Shown: positions 15,009-23,292, counted from the stretch's first letter. The stretch: DNA of 64,000 nt from Agromyces humatus (GCF_021228295.1 NZ_JAJQPD010000014.1:1-64000), one strand, 5' to 3'. Notes: a model not told the origin generated them from the letters alone. Program-made: numbers and translations.

Positions 15009-15356
15009 ATGAGAATCGGCGAACTGGCTTCGCGCGCCGGAGTGAGCGTTCGTGCGCTCCGGTACTACGAGGAGCAAGGGTTGCTGGAGAGCGAGCGCAC
15101 CCCTGGGGGCCAGCGTGACTATCCCGACACTGCCGTCGAACGGGTCCGCTTCTTCCAGTCGATGTATGCCGCGGGCTTATCCAGCCGGCGGATCGCCGAC
15201 ATGCTGTCGTGCTTCGACAACGGCACCACGAACGCGCAGCAGCGGGCGATGCTTGCCGAGGAGCGCGTGCGGATCGATGCGCGCATCGCAGAGCTGATGG
15301 GGGCCCGGGGGCGTCTCGAGGAGCTCATCGTCGCCGCATCCGATCGCGCGGGCTGA
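15009..15356 (+). CDS. MerR-family regulator
   Basis: A regulator of about 115 residues. The winged helix contains RIGELASRAGVSVRALRYYE in the classic MerR arrangement, followed by GLLESERTPGGQRDY and a C-terminal coiled-coil dimer helix. No metal-binding Cys cluster is evident, so it probably senses an organic compound. ATG 15009 is preferred over 15006 or 14976 because AGGAAG lies five bases before it. It is the obvious activator of the divergent SDR. Confidence 0.88.
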   Translation: MRIGELASRAGVSVRALRYYEEQGLLESERTPGGQRDYPDTAVERVRFFQSMYAAGLSSRRIADMLSCFDNGTTNAQQRAMLAEERVRIDARIAELMGARGRLEELIVAASDRAG

Positions 15357-15531
15357 TCGTCGAGTCGGGCGAGCGTGTGAAGTCGGCTGTGCGTCGCTGG
15401 CATCGACCAGACCTCGCGCGCCAGGTTGAAGTCGACGAAGCGGGAGCAGCGGGCGCCATCCAGCAGACGCGAGAGCACCGCGAATGGATGACTCGATCGC
15501 AGGCCAGGACGGTGAGACGTGCGCGGCGGGC

Positions 15532-16623
15532 TCAGCCGAACGTGATGCAGAAGGCGGAAGCGCCCGCCTCGAAGAATTCGATCTCGAACAGACGGTCAGT
15601 GATTGGTCCGGTCTGTCGAATGAGCTGGTATGTGTTCTGCTCGGCAAGTATCCCCTGGCCGCGGTCGTCGACGTCCGTGCCGTGGGCTGTGGCGATTTCG
15701 AGCCCATCGAGTCTGACCTTGAACTGGATCGGCTGGGCCGAACGGCCGGGGGCCATGACGAGGTTGAGGTCGCGGGCATGGAAGCGCATCGAAATGCGGC
15801 CGCCCGGCTGATTCAGGCGAACGGCTTCTGGGCCGAAGGTCCAGTCACCGGTGAGGTCCCATGAGTTCAGGGCGGAGGGCGTCCCGGCATACATGTGAGG
15901 CCGGTCGGGCGAAGCGCGATGCTCGGAGGCGAAGCCGCTGCTCTGGCGGTACCCGAGGTATGTCTCGGGTGAGCGCAGTGTCTGCCAATCGGCGGCGACC
16001 TCGAGTCCGTGCGGTTCGGCGACGACCAGTTCGGAGTGCACACTCCCTGCGCCGACGTCGTACAGGAGCTGCTGGATCGCCATCTCCGTTGTGGCGTACT
16101 CACCTTCGCCGAAGTGGTGGTAGCGGATGCGGCCGCGGGTGTCGGCGAGGTAGATCGCGGGCCAGTAGTGATTCGCGAACTCGTGCCAGACGTCGTAATT
16201 GTCATCGACCGCGACTGGATAGTCGATTCCGAGCTTCTGGATCTGAGCGGCCACGTTTCGGATGTCGCTTTCAAAGCTGAACTCGGGGGTGTGCACGCCC
16301 ACCACGGAGAGGCCGAGGTCGGCGTACTTGGTTGCCCAGGCGCGAACATAGGGGAGCGTGCGCAGCCAGTTGACGCACGTGAACGTCCAGAAGTCGACCA
16401 GAACGACCCGGCCGCGAAGCGCTTGCGGGGTGAGTGGGTCGGAGTTCAGCCACGCGGTCGCTCCGGAGAAGGACCCGAGTCGCCCTTCGAACGGCAGCCT
16501 CGGCGGGTCGCCCGCCGGTCGATGGGCGACCCACCGGAAGCGCCGATCACGACCGCGGTTGATTGTGGTGTCGGCGCCGACCGCATCGTCGGTGTTGTCT
16601 TCGGTGTTGTCTTCGGTGGTCAT
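15532..16623 (-). CDS. thioredoxin-fold protein with C-terminal DipZ-like domain
   Basis: A 363-residue protein. Residues about 60-190 form a TlpA/redoxin-like thioredoxin fold (LVDFWTFTCVNWLRTLPYV, VVGVHTPEF, WPAIYLADTRGRIRY). The rest resembles the C-terminal carbohydrate-binding-like domain of mycobacterial DipZ. The usual CxxC is C-V-N-W, so the second, resolving Cys is absent. No membrane segments precede it, unlike full-length DipZ. It is the last gene of a five-gene minus-strand run (gap 18 bases upstream). Confidence 0.8.
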   Translation of the reverse strand: MTTEDNTEDNTDDAVGADTTINRGRDRRFRWVAHRPAGDPPRLPFEGRLGSFSGATAWLNSDPLTPQALRGRVVLVDFWTFTCVNWLRTLPYVRAWATKYADLGLSVVGVHTPEFSFESDIRNVAAQIQKLGIDYPVAVDDNYDVWHEFANHYWPAIYLADTRGRIRYHHFGEGEYATTEMAIQQLLYDVGAGSVHSELVVAEPHGLEVAADWQTLRSPETYLGYRQSSGFASEHRASPDRPHMYAGTPSALNSWDLTGDWTFGPEAVRLNQPGGRISMRFHARDLNLVMAPGRSAQPIQFKVRLDGLEIATAHGTDVDDRGQGILAEQNTYQLIRQTGPITDRLFEIEFFEAGASAFCITFG

Positions 16624-16641
16624 GACCCTGCCCCCAGTTCG

Positions 16642-17139
16642 TCAGAAGCCGAGATCGTAGAAGCCACCTGCGTCGAACGCGTCCGACGAGGCTGCGGATG
16701 CGTCATCAGGAACGCTCCAGGTGCTCCATGCGACCGATGCGATCGAGTACCAAACGACCGCGTCGAGAATCGATGCGCCCACCAACGCGTTCGTCCCCGC
16801 TCGCGTCTGCGTGTCCTCGAGCGTCCGGGTGATGGCGCCTGGTCGGTGGTGTTCAGCCTGGGCGGCCGAACGGGCGAGGCTTGCCGGTCGGGCGTCGGAA
16901 GGGCGTTCGTCATCGGCTGCGGCGGTCGCGGAGAAGCGTTCGAAGAGGACGTCGAGCTGGGCTGGAGTGAGCTGTTCGAAGGCTTCCACGTGCGCTCGTT
17001 CGATGACCTCCCGTGGTGCGGTGCGCAGCATGCGCTCGTAGCGGTCGATGGCTCTGGCGTCGCCGATCGGGACGTCAGCCGTGACGGCCTCGGTTTCCAG
17101 TTCAGCCTTTCGGCCGAGAATGCGGTCGAGCAGACCCAT
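16642..17139 (-). CDS. hypothetical protein with N-terminal GLLDRILGR motif
   Basis: A 165-residue protein starting MGLLDRILGRKAE. The N-terminal 80 residues are charged and helical (RAIDRYERMLRTAPREVIERAHVEA), the middle is Ala-rich and disordered, and a moderately hydrophobic segment (ALVGASILDAVVWYSIASVA) lies near residue 140. Similar actinobacterial proteins exist without a proven function. ATG 17139 is supported by GGAAGGAA. It lies between the Tat-exported hydrolase and the thioredoxin-like gene in the same operon. Confidence 0.7.
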   Translation of the reverse strand: MGLLDRILGRKAELETEAVTADVPIGDARAIDRYERMLRTAPREVIERAHVEAFEQLTPAQLDVLFERFSATAAADDERPSDARPASLARSAAQAEHHRPGAITRTLEDTQTRAGTNALVGASILDAVVWYSIASVAWSTWSVPDDASAASSDAFDAGGFYDLGF

Positions 17140-17192
17140 TGCCTGTTCCTTCCTTGTCGTCGCACGGTCCGTGCGTGGCGGCTCGTTGCACT

Positions 17193-18281
17193 TCATTCGG
17201 CTCGGTACGGGGCGAAGAAGTCGCTGAGTACCTGGACCATCTGGTCGGGGGCTTGCTCGGCGAGCCAGTGCCCGACGCCCGAGATGATGGCCGAGTGCAA
17301 GTCCGTGGCTGCCTTCTCGAGGGCCGCGGCCGGCACAGGGCCGTAGCTGTTCTCGCCGCCGATTCCGAGGACCGGGATGGTGAGCGGGATACTCGCGCGC
17401 GCCATGTTCTGGTTCAGCGTGGTCTCCCAGGCTCGGTAGAGCCCGAAACTCGCCCGCAGGGTGTCCCGGTTCCTGGTGTACAGGCTGACGTAGTAGCGGA
17501 TGGTCTCTCGCGGCAGGGTCGTTCCGCCGCCTTGAACCGCGAACTCGTACTGGTAGTACTTGTCCGCATTGCTCTTCACCATGTCGACGATGAGGTCGTC
17601 GTTGACCCGGTTGAAGGCGATGTGCCAGAGCTTGTTGTTGTCGGCCTCCGAAACGAAGTACGGCGGTCCGAGGGGATAGTCGCCGACGCCGGGAGGGCCG
17701 GGAATCTCCAAGAGGGCCACTTGGGCGACCTGGTCGCGGTAGTCGCAGGCCAGGGCGTAGCTGATCACGTAGCCGGTGTCGTGCCCGACGACCGCGTACT
17801 TCGAGTACCCCAGCGCCTCCATGAGTGCGGCGAGGTCGGTCGCGAGCGTGCCGGCGTCATAGCCGCCGGCCGGCTTGTCGGTCAGTCCGATGCCCCGCTG
17901 GTCGACTGCGATCACGGTGTACTGCTGCGCGAGCGCAGGCATCATGAATCGCCACGCGTACCAGTTCTCGGGCCAACCGTGCACGAGCAGCAGCGGGGGT
18001 CCGTCACCGCCGACGACGATGTGCTGACGGATGCCGTTCGCCTGTACGTACTGGTCCTTGAAAACGTCGGTGAACCCGCGAGGCAAGTTGGGCGCATCCG
18101 CCGCCGTGCCTTCGCGCGCGCTGCCGGCTGCTGCTGCGGCCGGCTCGGCGCCGGCGACAATGGCAATACCCGTTGCGGCTGCGACGCCGACGACGAGCCC
18201 GCGCCGCGAGATGCCACGGGAGCCGGCCGAGGCCGACTCGTGGTCGGTGGGCGAACTGCCCGTGGGTGATTGAGTGGACAT
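17193..18281 (-). CDS. epoxide-hydrolase-like alpha/beta hydrolase with Tat signal
   Basis: A 362-residue protein. Residues 1-60 form a twin-arginine signal (GISRRGLVVGVAAATGIAIV) ending in an Ala-rich cleavage region, so the enzyme is exported folded. The mature part has HGWPENWYAW, the DQRG loop, the nucleophile Asp in GHDTG and the catalytic His in GVGHWLAE, as in epoxide hydrolases and haloalkane dehalogenases. It is a close paralogue of the genes at 21063-22040 and 22340-23275, which lack the signal. The start is supported by GGAAGGAG. Confidence 0.87.
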   Translation of the reverse strand: MSTQSPTGSSPTDHESASAGSRGISRRGLVVGVAAATGIAIVAGAEPAAAAAGSAREGTAADAPNLPRGFTDVFKDQYVQANGIRQHIVVGGDGPPLLLVHGWPENWYAWRFMMPALAQQYTVIAVDQRGIGLTDKPAGGYDAGTLATDLAALMEALGYSKYAVVGHDTGYVISYALACDYRDQVAQVALLEIPGPPGVGDYPLGPPYFVSEADNNKLWHIAFNRVNDDLIVDMVKSNADKYYQYEFAVQGGGTTLPRETIRYYVSLYTRNRDTLRASFGLYRAWETTLNQNMARASIPLTIPVLGIGGENSYGPVPAAALEKAATDLHSAIISGVGHWLAEQAPDQMVQVLSDFFAPYRAE

Positions 18282-18379
18282 AGCTGACTCCTTCCGGATG
18301 AGACCGGCGCGCCCGGCCACACCTGCAGCCTGTCGAACGGGTACGATCCTCGCGCCCGGGAGAATCACTGGTCCGCTCC

Positions 18380-18772
18380 CTAGCCGCTCGGCCGCTCGAT
18401 CTTCGAGACGTGGTAGTGGCTGATGAGCCACGCCTCAGCGCTCCGCCGGAGTACGGCGGTGAGGTGAACCGGGATCACCGCGGCGTCGGGCGGACTGAAG
18501 TCGACGCGCGCATAGACCAGAAGAGCGTCCGCGGCGATCTGCCGCTGTTCGGCGATGTGGAAGGCGGCGCGAAGGCCGACGGGTTGCTTGTCGTAGTAGG
18601 CCGCGATTCCCGCGCGGCCGACGGTGTGGGTCGGGTCGAACCCTTGGAAGACCGCATCCTCGGTGAAGACGGACGCCACTTCGTTGGGCTCGTGCGCGCG
18701 GATGCCGTCGGCCCAAACCCGGAGAACCCTGGTAGCGAGCCGGCTCTGCTCGGTCGTGTCGATGATTGACAT
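18380..18772 (-). CDS. SnoaL/NTF2-like domain protein
   Basis: A 130-residue single-domain protein of the NTF2/SnoaL-like fold (VLRVWADGIRAHEPNEVASVF, then FQGFDPTHTVGRAGIAAYYD, and a late strand VHLTAVLRRSAEAWLISHYH). Such proteins act as small isomerases, cyclases, dehydratases or binding proteins. It sits between an SDR gene and an epoxide-hydrolase-like gene in one operon, so a role in converting the same substrate is likely. Confidence 0.8.
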   Translation of the reverse strand: MSIIDTTEQSRLATRVLRVWADGIRAHEPNEVASVFTEDAVFQGFDPTHTVGRAGIAAYYDKQPVGLRAAFHIAEQRQIAADALLVYARVDFSPPDAAVIPVHLTAVLRRSAEAWLISHYHVSKIERPSG

Positions 18773-18833
18773 GCTGTGCTGCTTTCTTCGGAGTTGGCGG
18801 CGGGGTGGTGTCGTGCACCACCCCGCCGAGGTG

Positions 18834-19541
18834 TCAGTTCCCGGCGCTCTGGCCGCCGTCGACGTGCAGGAACTCTCCGGTGACGAACGGCGCTTGCTCG
18901 AGGTAGAGCACACCGTGTACGACATCGTCGATGTTGCCCATGCGACCGACCGGGTGCAGCGCGGCGTAAGTCGGGTGCGCCTCGACGGCGTGCAGTGGCG
19001 TCTTGATGATGCCGGGGGACACTGCGTTGAAGCGGATGCCGCGAGCGGCGTACTCGATGGCCAACGATTTGACGACGGCCGCGAGCCCGCCCTTGGTGAG
19101 CGAGGCGAGTGCCGAGGGCACGCTGGAGTTGGCGTTCTCCACCAGAGTGGTCGTCACGTTCACGACATGCCCGGTGCCTTGTGCCGACATCTGCGCAACC
19201 GCCTGCTGGGTGATGTGGAAGAACCCGCCGAGGTTCACTCGTAGGGCGTTGTCGTAGTCGTCGTGCGTGTAGTCGAGGAACGGCTTGGCGATGAAGACGC
19301 CTGCGTTGTTGACGAGGGTGTCGACCCGCCCGAACGTGTCGACGGCGGTCTGGATGACCGTGCTCGCGACGGAGGGATCCGAGATGTCGCCCTGAACGTT
19401 GCGGATGAGAGCGTCGTCGGATGCCGCGATATTGCGCGAGTTCGCGACGACGGCGTATCCGTGGCGCCGGTATGCCTCGACCAGACCGGCTCCGATTCCC
19501 TGTGATCCGCCGGTGATGACGGCGACCTTGCGTGTTTCCAT
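18834..19541 (-). CDS. SDR-family protein lacking the catalytic Tyr
   Basis: A 235-residue Rossmann-fold protein with ITGGSQGIGAGL and VNNAG cofactor motifs and a C-terminal VTGEFLHVDGGQSAGN. The active-site segment reads PSALASLTKGG, so the YxxxK Tyr is replaced by Ser while the Lys remains. Relatives with this substitution exist among annotated SDRs, so it may be a subfamily trait rather than decay. It heads the five-gene minus-strand operon and is divergent from a TetR gene 86 bases away. Confidence 0.85.
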   Translation of the reverse strand: METRKVAVITGGSQGIGAGLVEAYRRHGYAVVANSRNIAASDDALIRNVQGDISDPSVASTVIQTAVDTFGRVDTLVNNAGVFIAKPFLDYTHDDYDNALRVNLGGFFHITQQAVAQMSAQGTGHVVNVTTTLVENANSSVPSALASLTKGGLAAVVKSLAIEYAARGIRFNAVSPGIIKTPLHAVEAHPTYAALHPVGRMGNIDDVVHGVLYLEQAPFVTGEFLHVDGGQSAGN

Positions 19542-19572
19542 GTGCTGCTGTGTCCTTTGCAATTACTAGATG

Positions 19573-19620
19573 ATCGGTCAACTACCGATGTAGACAGTTA
19601 TAGTCGACCGGTCGTATAAT
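19573..19620. promoter_or_regulatory. divergent control region with two palindromes and TetR promoter
   Basis: TAGACA (19591-19596) and TATAAT (19615-19620) with an 18-base spacer form a plus-strand promoter for the TetR gene, whose ATG lies only seven bases after the -10 box. CGACCGGTCG at 19605-19614 is a perfect palindrome lying in that spacer next to the -10 box. ATCGGT and ACCGAT at 19573-19589 form a 6-bp inverted repeat with a 5-base gap nearer the SDR operon. They are likely TetR operators controlling both directions. Confidence 0.6.
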
Positions 19621-19627
19621 TGCAACC

Positions 19628-20239
19628 ATGGGACGGAAATCAGATGCAGGGGATCGAATCCTCGAGGCGGGTGCGAAGCTCTTCGGCCAGCGTTCATACG
19701 CCGCGATCGGCGTCGCCGAGATCAGTGCTGAGGCGGGTGTCCCGAAGGGGAGCTTCTACTACTTCTACCCATCGAAGCTGGACCTGGCGCTCGCGGTCGT
19801 GAACCGGCACTGGGAGCGGCAGCGCGCCGAATGGCTGCGCATCCTCACTGCACCGGACTCGCTTCCTGATCGCCTGCGCGCGCTCTTCATCTCGACGAGG
19901 GAAGTGCAGCGGCAGGCGGTCGACGGCACCGGCCGAGTGGTGGGATGCCTCTTCGGGAATCTGGCACTCGAGGTGAGCGCCCAGGACGACCCGGTTCGGG
20001 CTCGTCTCCAGGAGATCTTCGAAGAGCAGATCGACATCGTCGAAGACGCGATCCGTGCCGCAGGCGAGGCCGGCCCGGGCAGCGTGACGGCACCGCGCGA
20101 GGCCGCGAAGGCCATCGTCGCCCAGATCGAGGGCATGGTGCTCTTCGCGAAGCTGTTCAACGACCCGGGACAGCTCGACCAGCTGTGGCAGAACAGCATG
20201 CGGCTGCTGGGCCTCGAGAACGGGCGGTCTGCTGCATGA
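19628..20239 (+). CDS. TetR-family regulator
   Basis: A 203-residue TetR regulator. The DNA-binding region reads YAAIGVAEISAEAGVPKGSF and YYFYPSKLDLAL in the AcrR/TetR consensus, and the C-terminal domain (residues 80-195) resembles the TetR_C subgroup seen next to oxidoreductase genes. It is divergent from the SDR, SnoaL, hydrolase and thioredoxin-like operon and is its probable repressor. Confidence 0.9.
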   Translation: MGRKSDAGDRILEAGAKLFGQRSYAAIGVAEISAEAGVPKGSFYYFYPSKLDLALAVVNRHWERQRAEWLRILTAPDSLPDRLRALFISTREVQRQAVDGTGRVVGCLFGNLALEVSAQDDPVRARLQEIFEEQIDIVEDAIRAAGEAGPGSVTAPREAAKAIVAQIEGMVLFAKLFNDPGQLDQLWQNSMRLLGLENGRSAA

Positions 20240-20311
20240 TCGCTGCCGAGTAACGCCGATGGCCCATGCTCGTCGGGCCGTGTCCTCGGCCGGACTCGGC
20301 CTCCGCCTCGG

Positions 20312-20692
20312 TCACGCCGCTTGACCGGCAAGCGCGGCTTCTCGCGCCGGCCACTGCATCCCGCTTGGCACGGCGCAGGCAGTTGCATGGGTTTCCACGT
20401 GACCAAGCAGCCGAGTGAATCTTCCGCCGGCGCCGGTCAGGCCGTCGAAGAAGGTCTTCGCCAGGGGTGTGTCGGTGGCGCGTGACGCGGTTCGATAGGA
20501 GTCGAAGTACAGATCGAGGGTGCGATGGACTGGAGAAGGCGATCCGTCCCTGCATGGAAAGATTCGCGCGGTTTCGATACGGAGCAGCCCTGGCATCGTG
20601 CCGGCGAGATCGAGCAGTGCCGGGAAGGCGCTTTCGAACTCCACAGGCCGAGCGGGAACCTCGATGATCAGTGACAGCTTGACCTCGTCCAT
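20312..20692 (-). CDS. small EthD-like ferredoxin-fold protein (tentative)
   Basis: A 126-residue protein starting MDEVKLSLIIEVPARP. Pattern and length suggest a dimeric alpha-beta barrel of the EthD or antibiotic-monooxygenase type: a first strand, a helix with FESAFPALLDLAGTMPG, a strand LLRIETARIF, then HRTLDLYFDS. The family assignment is an impression only. GAGAAG lies upstream of ATG 20692. Its start overlaps the small ORF at 20668-20793, which suggests translational coupling. Confidence 0.6.
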   Translation of the reverse strand: MDEVKLSLIIEVPARPVEFESAFPALLDLAGTMPGLLRIETARIFPCRDGSPSPVHRTLDLYFDSYRTASRATDTPLAKTFFDGLTGAGGRFTRLLGHVETHATACAVPSGMQWPAREAALAGQAA

Positions 20693-20793
20693 TGTTCTTC
20701 TCGATTCGTGATGTGGGTGATGCCACCGACGGCAGAGATCCAGTCGCAGTCGCCAGCCCCGGGCGTCGTCTTGGTCTGAGCTGTGATGGTCAT
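20668..20793 (-). CDS. 41-residue small ORF with strong ribosome binding site
   Basis: ATG 20793 is preceded by TTGGAGG at seven-base spacing, stronger than most sites in the window. The peptide begins MTITAQTKTTPGAGDCDWIS and continues AVGGITHITNREEQW to a Cys-His end, stopping at TGA 20668-20670. The last eight codons overlap the start of the next gene in another frame. It could be a small functional protein, a leader peptide controlling the downstream gene, or less likely a precursor peptide. No family recognised. Confidence 0.5.
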   Translation of the reverse strand: MTITAQTKTTPGAGDCDWISAVGGITHITNREEQWTRSSCH

Positions 20794-21062
20794 GATCGGC
20801 CTCCAAGGTCACCGGCGGGTTCTCTCGATCCCGCTGCTCCCAGCGTGCCGCGGCGTTCGCCCGTATCGCACCTGGGAGAGACCCGGGACCGTGCACTGAT
20901 TCGGGTGCCATGTTCGGTGCGGACTCTCGTGTGGCACCAGTCGATGAGCGCTGCGACCCAGAGCGCTGAAGCGGTGGACCGTTTCAGCCCAATCCTTGGC
21001 AGACAAGGCCGACACCGTGCCGGGAGCGACGAGGCTCCGCGGCACGGTGTGTAGTGAACGGC

Positions 21063-22040
21063 TCAGCGAACGGATGCCACGTGTGCGACGTTGCTCGCCT
21101 CGGCGGCGTACGGCGCGAGGAATCGGTTCAAGGCCTCGAGCATCTGCTCGGGAGCCTCCTCCGCGACCCAGTGGCCGGCGCCGAAGATGACGACGCCTTC
21201 GACGTCCTCGGCGACGACGCTCGTCGCCTCGGCGACGTGCTCGCCGTAGCTGCGTTCGCCGCCGATGGCCAGCACCGGCGCCTGCAGCTTTCGGGCGGCT
21301 CGCTCCTGGTTCTGGGCGACGGTCTCGTCGAACGCCCGGTAGAAGCCGAGGCTACCGGTCAGCGACTCCGGGTCGGAGACGAGGCCGATGTAGTAGTCGA
21401 TGACCTCTTGGGCGACGCCGCCGCCCTGGACGGCGAACTCATAGCCGAAGTAGACGTCCTCGCGACCGGCGATGAGCTGCTCGGGAAGACCTACTGCCCG
21501 GTTGAACGGAATGTGCCACAGCTTGTCGTTCACCTGCGACGGTACGAACAGGGGCGGGGGCGGGGTGGTGCCGGGAGCGCCAGGGATCTCGGCGAGCGCC
21601 AGGCGGGCGACCCGGTCGGGGTGGTCGGCGCCGAGCGCGTAGCTGACGGCGAATCCGGTGTCGTGGCCGACGACGGCGAACCGATCGAAGCCGAGCGCAT
21701 CCACGAGGGCGATCAGGTCCGCCGCGACGGTGCCGGTGTCGTAGCCCGTCGCCGGCTTGTCCGAGAGGCCGACGCCGCGCTGGTCCACCGCGATCACGGT
21801 GAATCGCTTCGCGAGTTCGGGCATCAGGTGGCGCCAGGCGTACCAGTTCTCGGGCCAGCCGTGCACGAGCAGGAGCGCGGGTCCCTCGCCACCGATGACC
21901 GCATGCAGGCGTACGCCATTCGCGTCGATATAGCGACTGACGAAGGTGTCGGTGAAGCCGGCGGGGAGGTTGGGCGCGTCAGTGACGGAGCCGCGGCCAT
22001 CGGCGATGGCGAGCCGCTCGAGGTTGGTGGAGGGGTTCAT
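21063..22040 (-). CDS. epoxide-hydrolase-like alpha/beta hydrolase (cytoplasmic)
   Basis: A hydrolase of about 325 residues with HGWPENWYAW, VDQRGVGLSD, the nucleophile elbow GHDTGFA and the terminal His in GAGHWVAE. The Asp nucleophile places it with epoxide hydrolases and dehalogenases. It has no signal peptide. ATG 22040 was chosen because GGAATCC precedes it. It is divergent from a paralogue at 22340. Epoxide hydrolysis is the likeliest reaction, but fluoroacetate-dehalogenase-like activity cannot be excluded. Confidence 0.87.
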   Translation of the reverse strand: MNPSTNLERLAIADGRGSVTDAPNLPAGFTDTFVSRYIDANGVRLHAVIGGEGPALLLVHGWPENWYAWRHLMPELAKRFTVIAVDQRGVGLSDKPATGYDTGTVAADLIALVDALGFDRFAVVGHDTGFAVSYALGADHPDRVARLALAEIPGAPGTTPPPPLFVPSQVNDKLWHIPFNRAVGLPEQLIAGREDVYFGYEFAVQGGGVAQEVIDYYIGLVSDPESLTGSLGFYRAFDETVAQNQERAARKLQAPVLAIGGERSYGEHVAEATSVVAEDVEGVVIFGAGHWVAEEAPEQMLEALNRFLAPYAAEASNVAHVASVR

Positions 22041-22339
22041 GATGGATTCCATTGTTGGTGGATCAATGGATGGGTTGCATCGCTCGGTCGTACCGCACAG
22101 CCTCGTCGCACCAGCGTTCTCGTCGCACCCGTCGAAGTCCCGGGTACTCCAAGGCCCGTGCACCGCGGGTGGCCGCCGAGACGGTGCCGCCGGCGTCAGG
22201 GCTGTTCGTGCGCACGAGAACCGGGGTGACTGGTTGGGGACTACCAGTGATCGTGACTGGTGCGAGGTCGTGGCCGGTGCGCGAGCCTGAGGTGGCGGGC
22301 ATGCGTCGTGCAGAGCTCGCCCAGTTGAGAGGACAGCAC
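22041..22339. other. divergent intergenic region with repeats between two paralogous hydrolases
   Basis: No gene is supported in these 299 bases. ACCAGT and ACTGGT form an inverted repeat with a 7-base gap at 22243-22261, and GTGACTGGT occurs twice in direct orientation at 22226-22234 and 22253-22261. They lie about 80-110 bases before the plus-strand hydrolase and could bind a regulator. Confidence 0.45.
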
Positions 22340-23275
22340 ATGAACGCGGACTTCGGCCCGTTCCCCGTCCCGGACGCCCGCGGCGCCGTGTCTCAGGCTC
22401 CGGACCTCCCAGCAGGGTTCGCCGACAAGTTCAGTAGTCGCATGGTGGAAGCGGGCGGGCTGCGCCAGCACGTGGTCGTCGGCGGCAACGGCCCCGCGCT
22501 TCTCCTCGTGCACGGCTGGCCGGAATCGTGGTACGCGTGGCGGCTCGTGATGCCCACCCTGGCGCAGAGCCATAGCGTGATCGCCGTCGACCAGCGGGGC
22601 ATCGGGCTGACCGGGAAGCCCGAGGACGGATACGACGCCGGGACGCTGGCCGGTGACCTCGTCGCGCTCATGGATGAGCTCGGCCACGAACGGTTCAGCG
22701 TGTTCGGTCACGACACCGGCATGATCATCGGCTACGCGCTGGCCGCGGATTACCCCGAACGCGTGAGCCGGCTGGTTGTGGCCGAGATTCCGGGGCCTCC
22801 GGGGGTGGTGCCATCGCCACCGCTGTTCGTTCCGAAACCACTCAACGACAAGGTGTGGCACATCCCGTTCAACCGGGCTGGGATGGTTGCGGAACAGCTC
22901 ATCCAAGGTCGCGAGGACATCTACTTCGGCCACGAGTTCGCCACCCAGGGCGGAAGGCCGCTGCCCGAGAACGCAATCAGGTATTACATCGGGAACTTCT
23001 CGGATGAACGATCACTGCGAGGCGGCTTGGGGATCTACCGGGACTGGGATGTCACTCTCGCACAGAACGAGACGCGTGCGACCCGGCCGTTGCAGATTCC
23101 CGTTCTCGCCGTCGGGGGCGCCGACAGCTGGGCAGAACACGTCGGCGAAGGGATGCAGCACGCCGCGGTCGACGTGCAGAGTGTCGTCATCGCCGGCGCG
23201 GGACACTGGGTCGCCGAGCAGGCGCCCGAGGAACTGCTGGGCGTGCTCGGCCCCTTCCTCACCGCGCGCCACTGA
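22340..23275 (+). CDS. epoxide-hydrolase-like alpha/beta hydrolase (cytoplasmic)
   Basis: A 311-residue third paralogue with HGWPESWYAW, VDQRGIGLTG, nucleophile Asp in GHDTGMI and His in GAGHWVAE. ATG 22340 is supported by AGAGGA; the frame is open further upstream, but that part is Arg/Pro-rich. It converges with the large LuxR-type regulator gene, only 17 bases apart. Several long stretches are nearly the same as in the other two copies, so the three arose by duplication. Confidence 0.87.
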   Translation: MNADFGPFPVPDARGAVSQAPDLPAGFADKFSSRMVEAGGLRQHVVVGGNGPALLLVHGWPESWYAWRLVMPTLAQSHSVIAVDQRGIGLTGKPEDGYDAGTLAGDLVALMDELGHERFSVFGHDTGMIIGYALAADYPERVSRLVVAEIPGPPGVVPSPPLFVPKPLNDKVWHIPFNRAGMVAEQLIQGREDIYFGHEFATQGGRPLPENAIRYYIGNFSDERSLRGGLGIYRDWDVTLAQNETRATRPLQIPVLAVGGADSWAEHVGEGMQHAAVDVQSVVIAGAGHWVAEQAPEELLGVLGPFLTARH

Positions 23276-23292
23276 GCGAGGCGAATGGCCGG

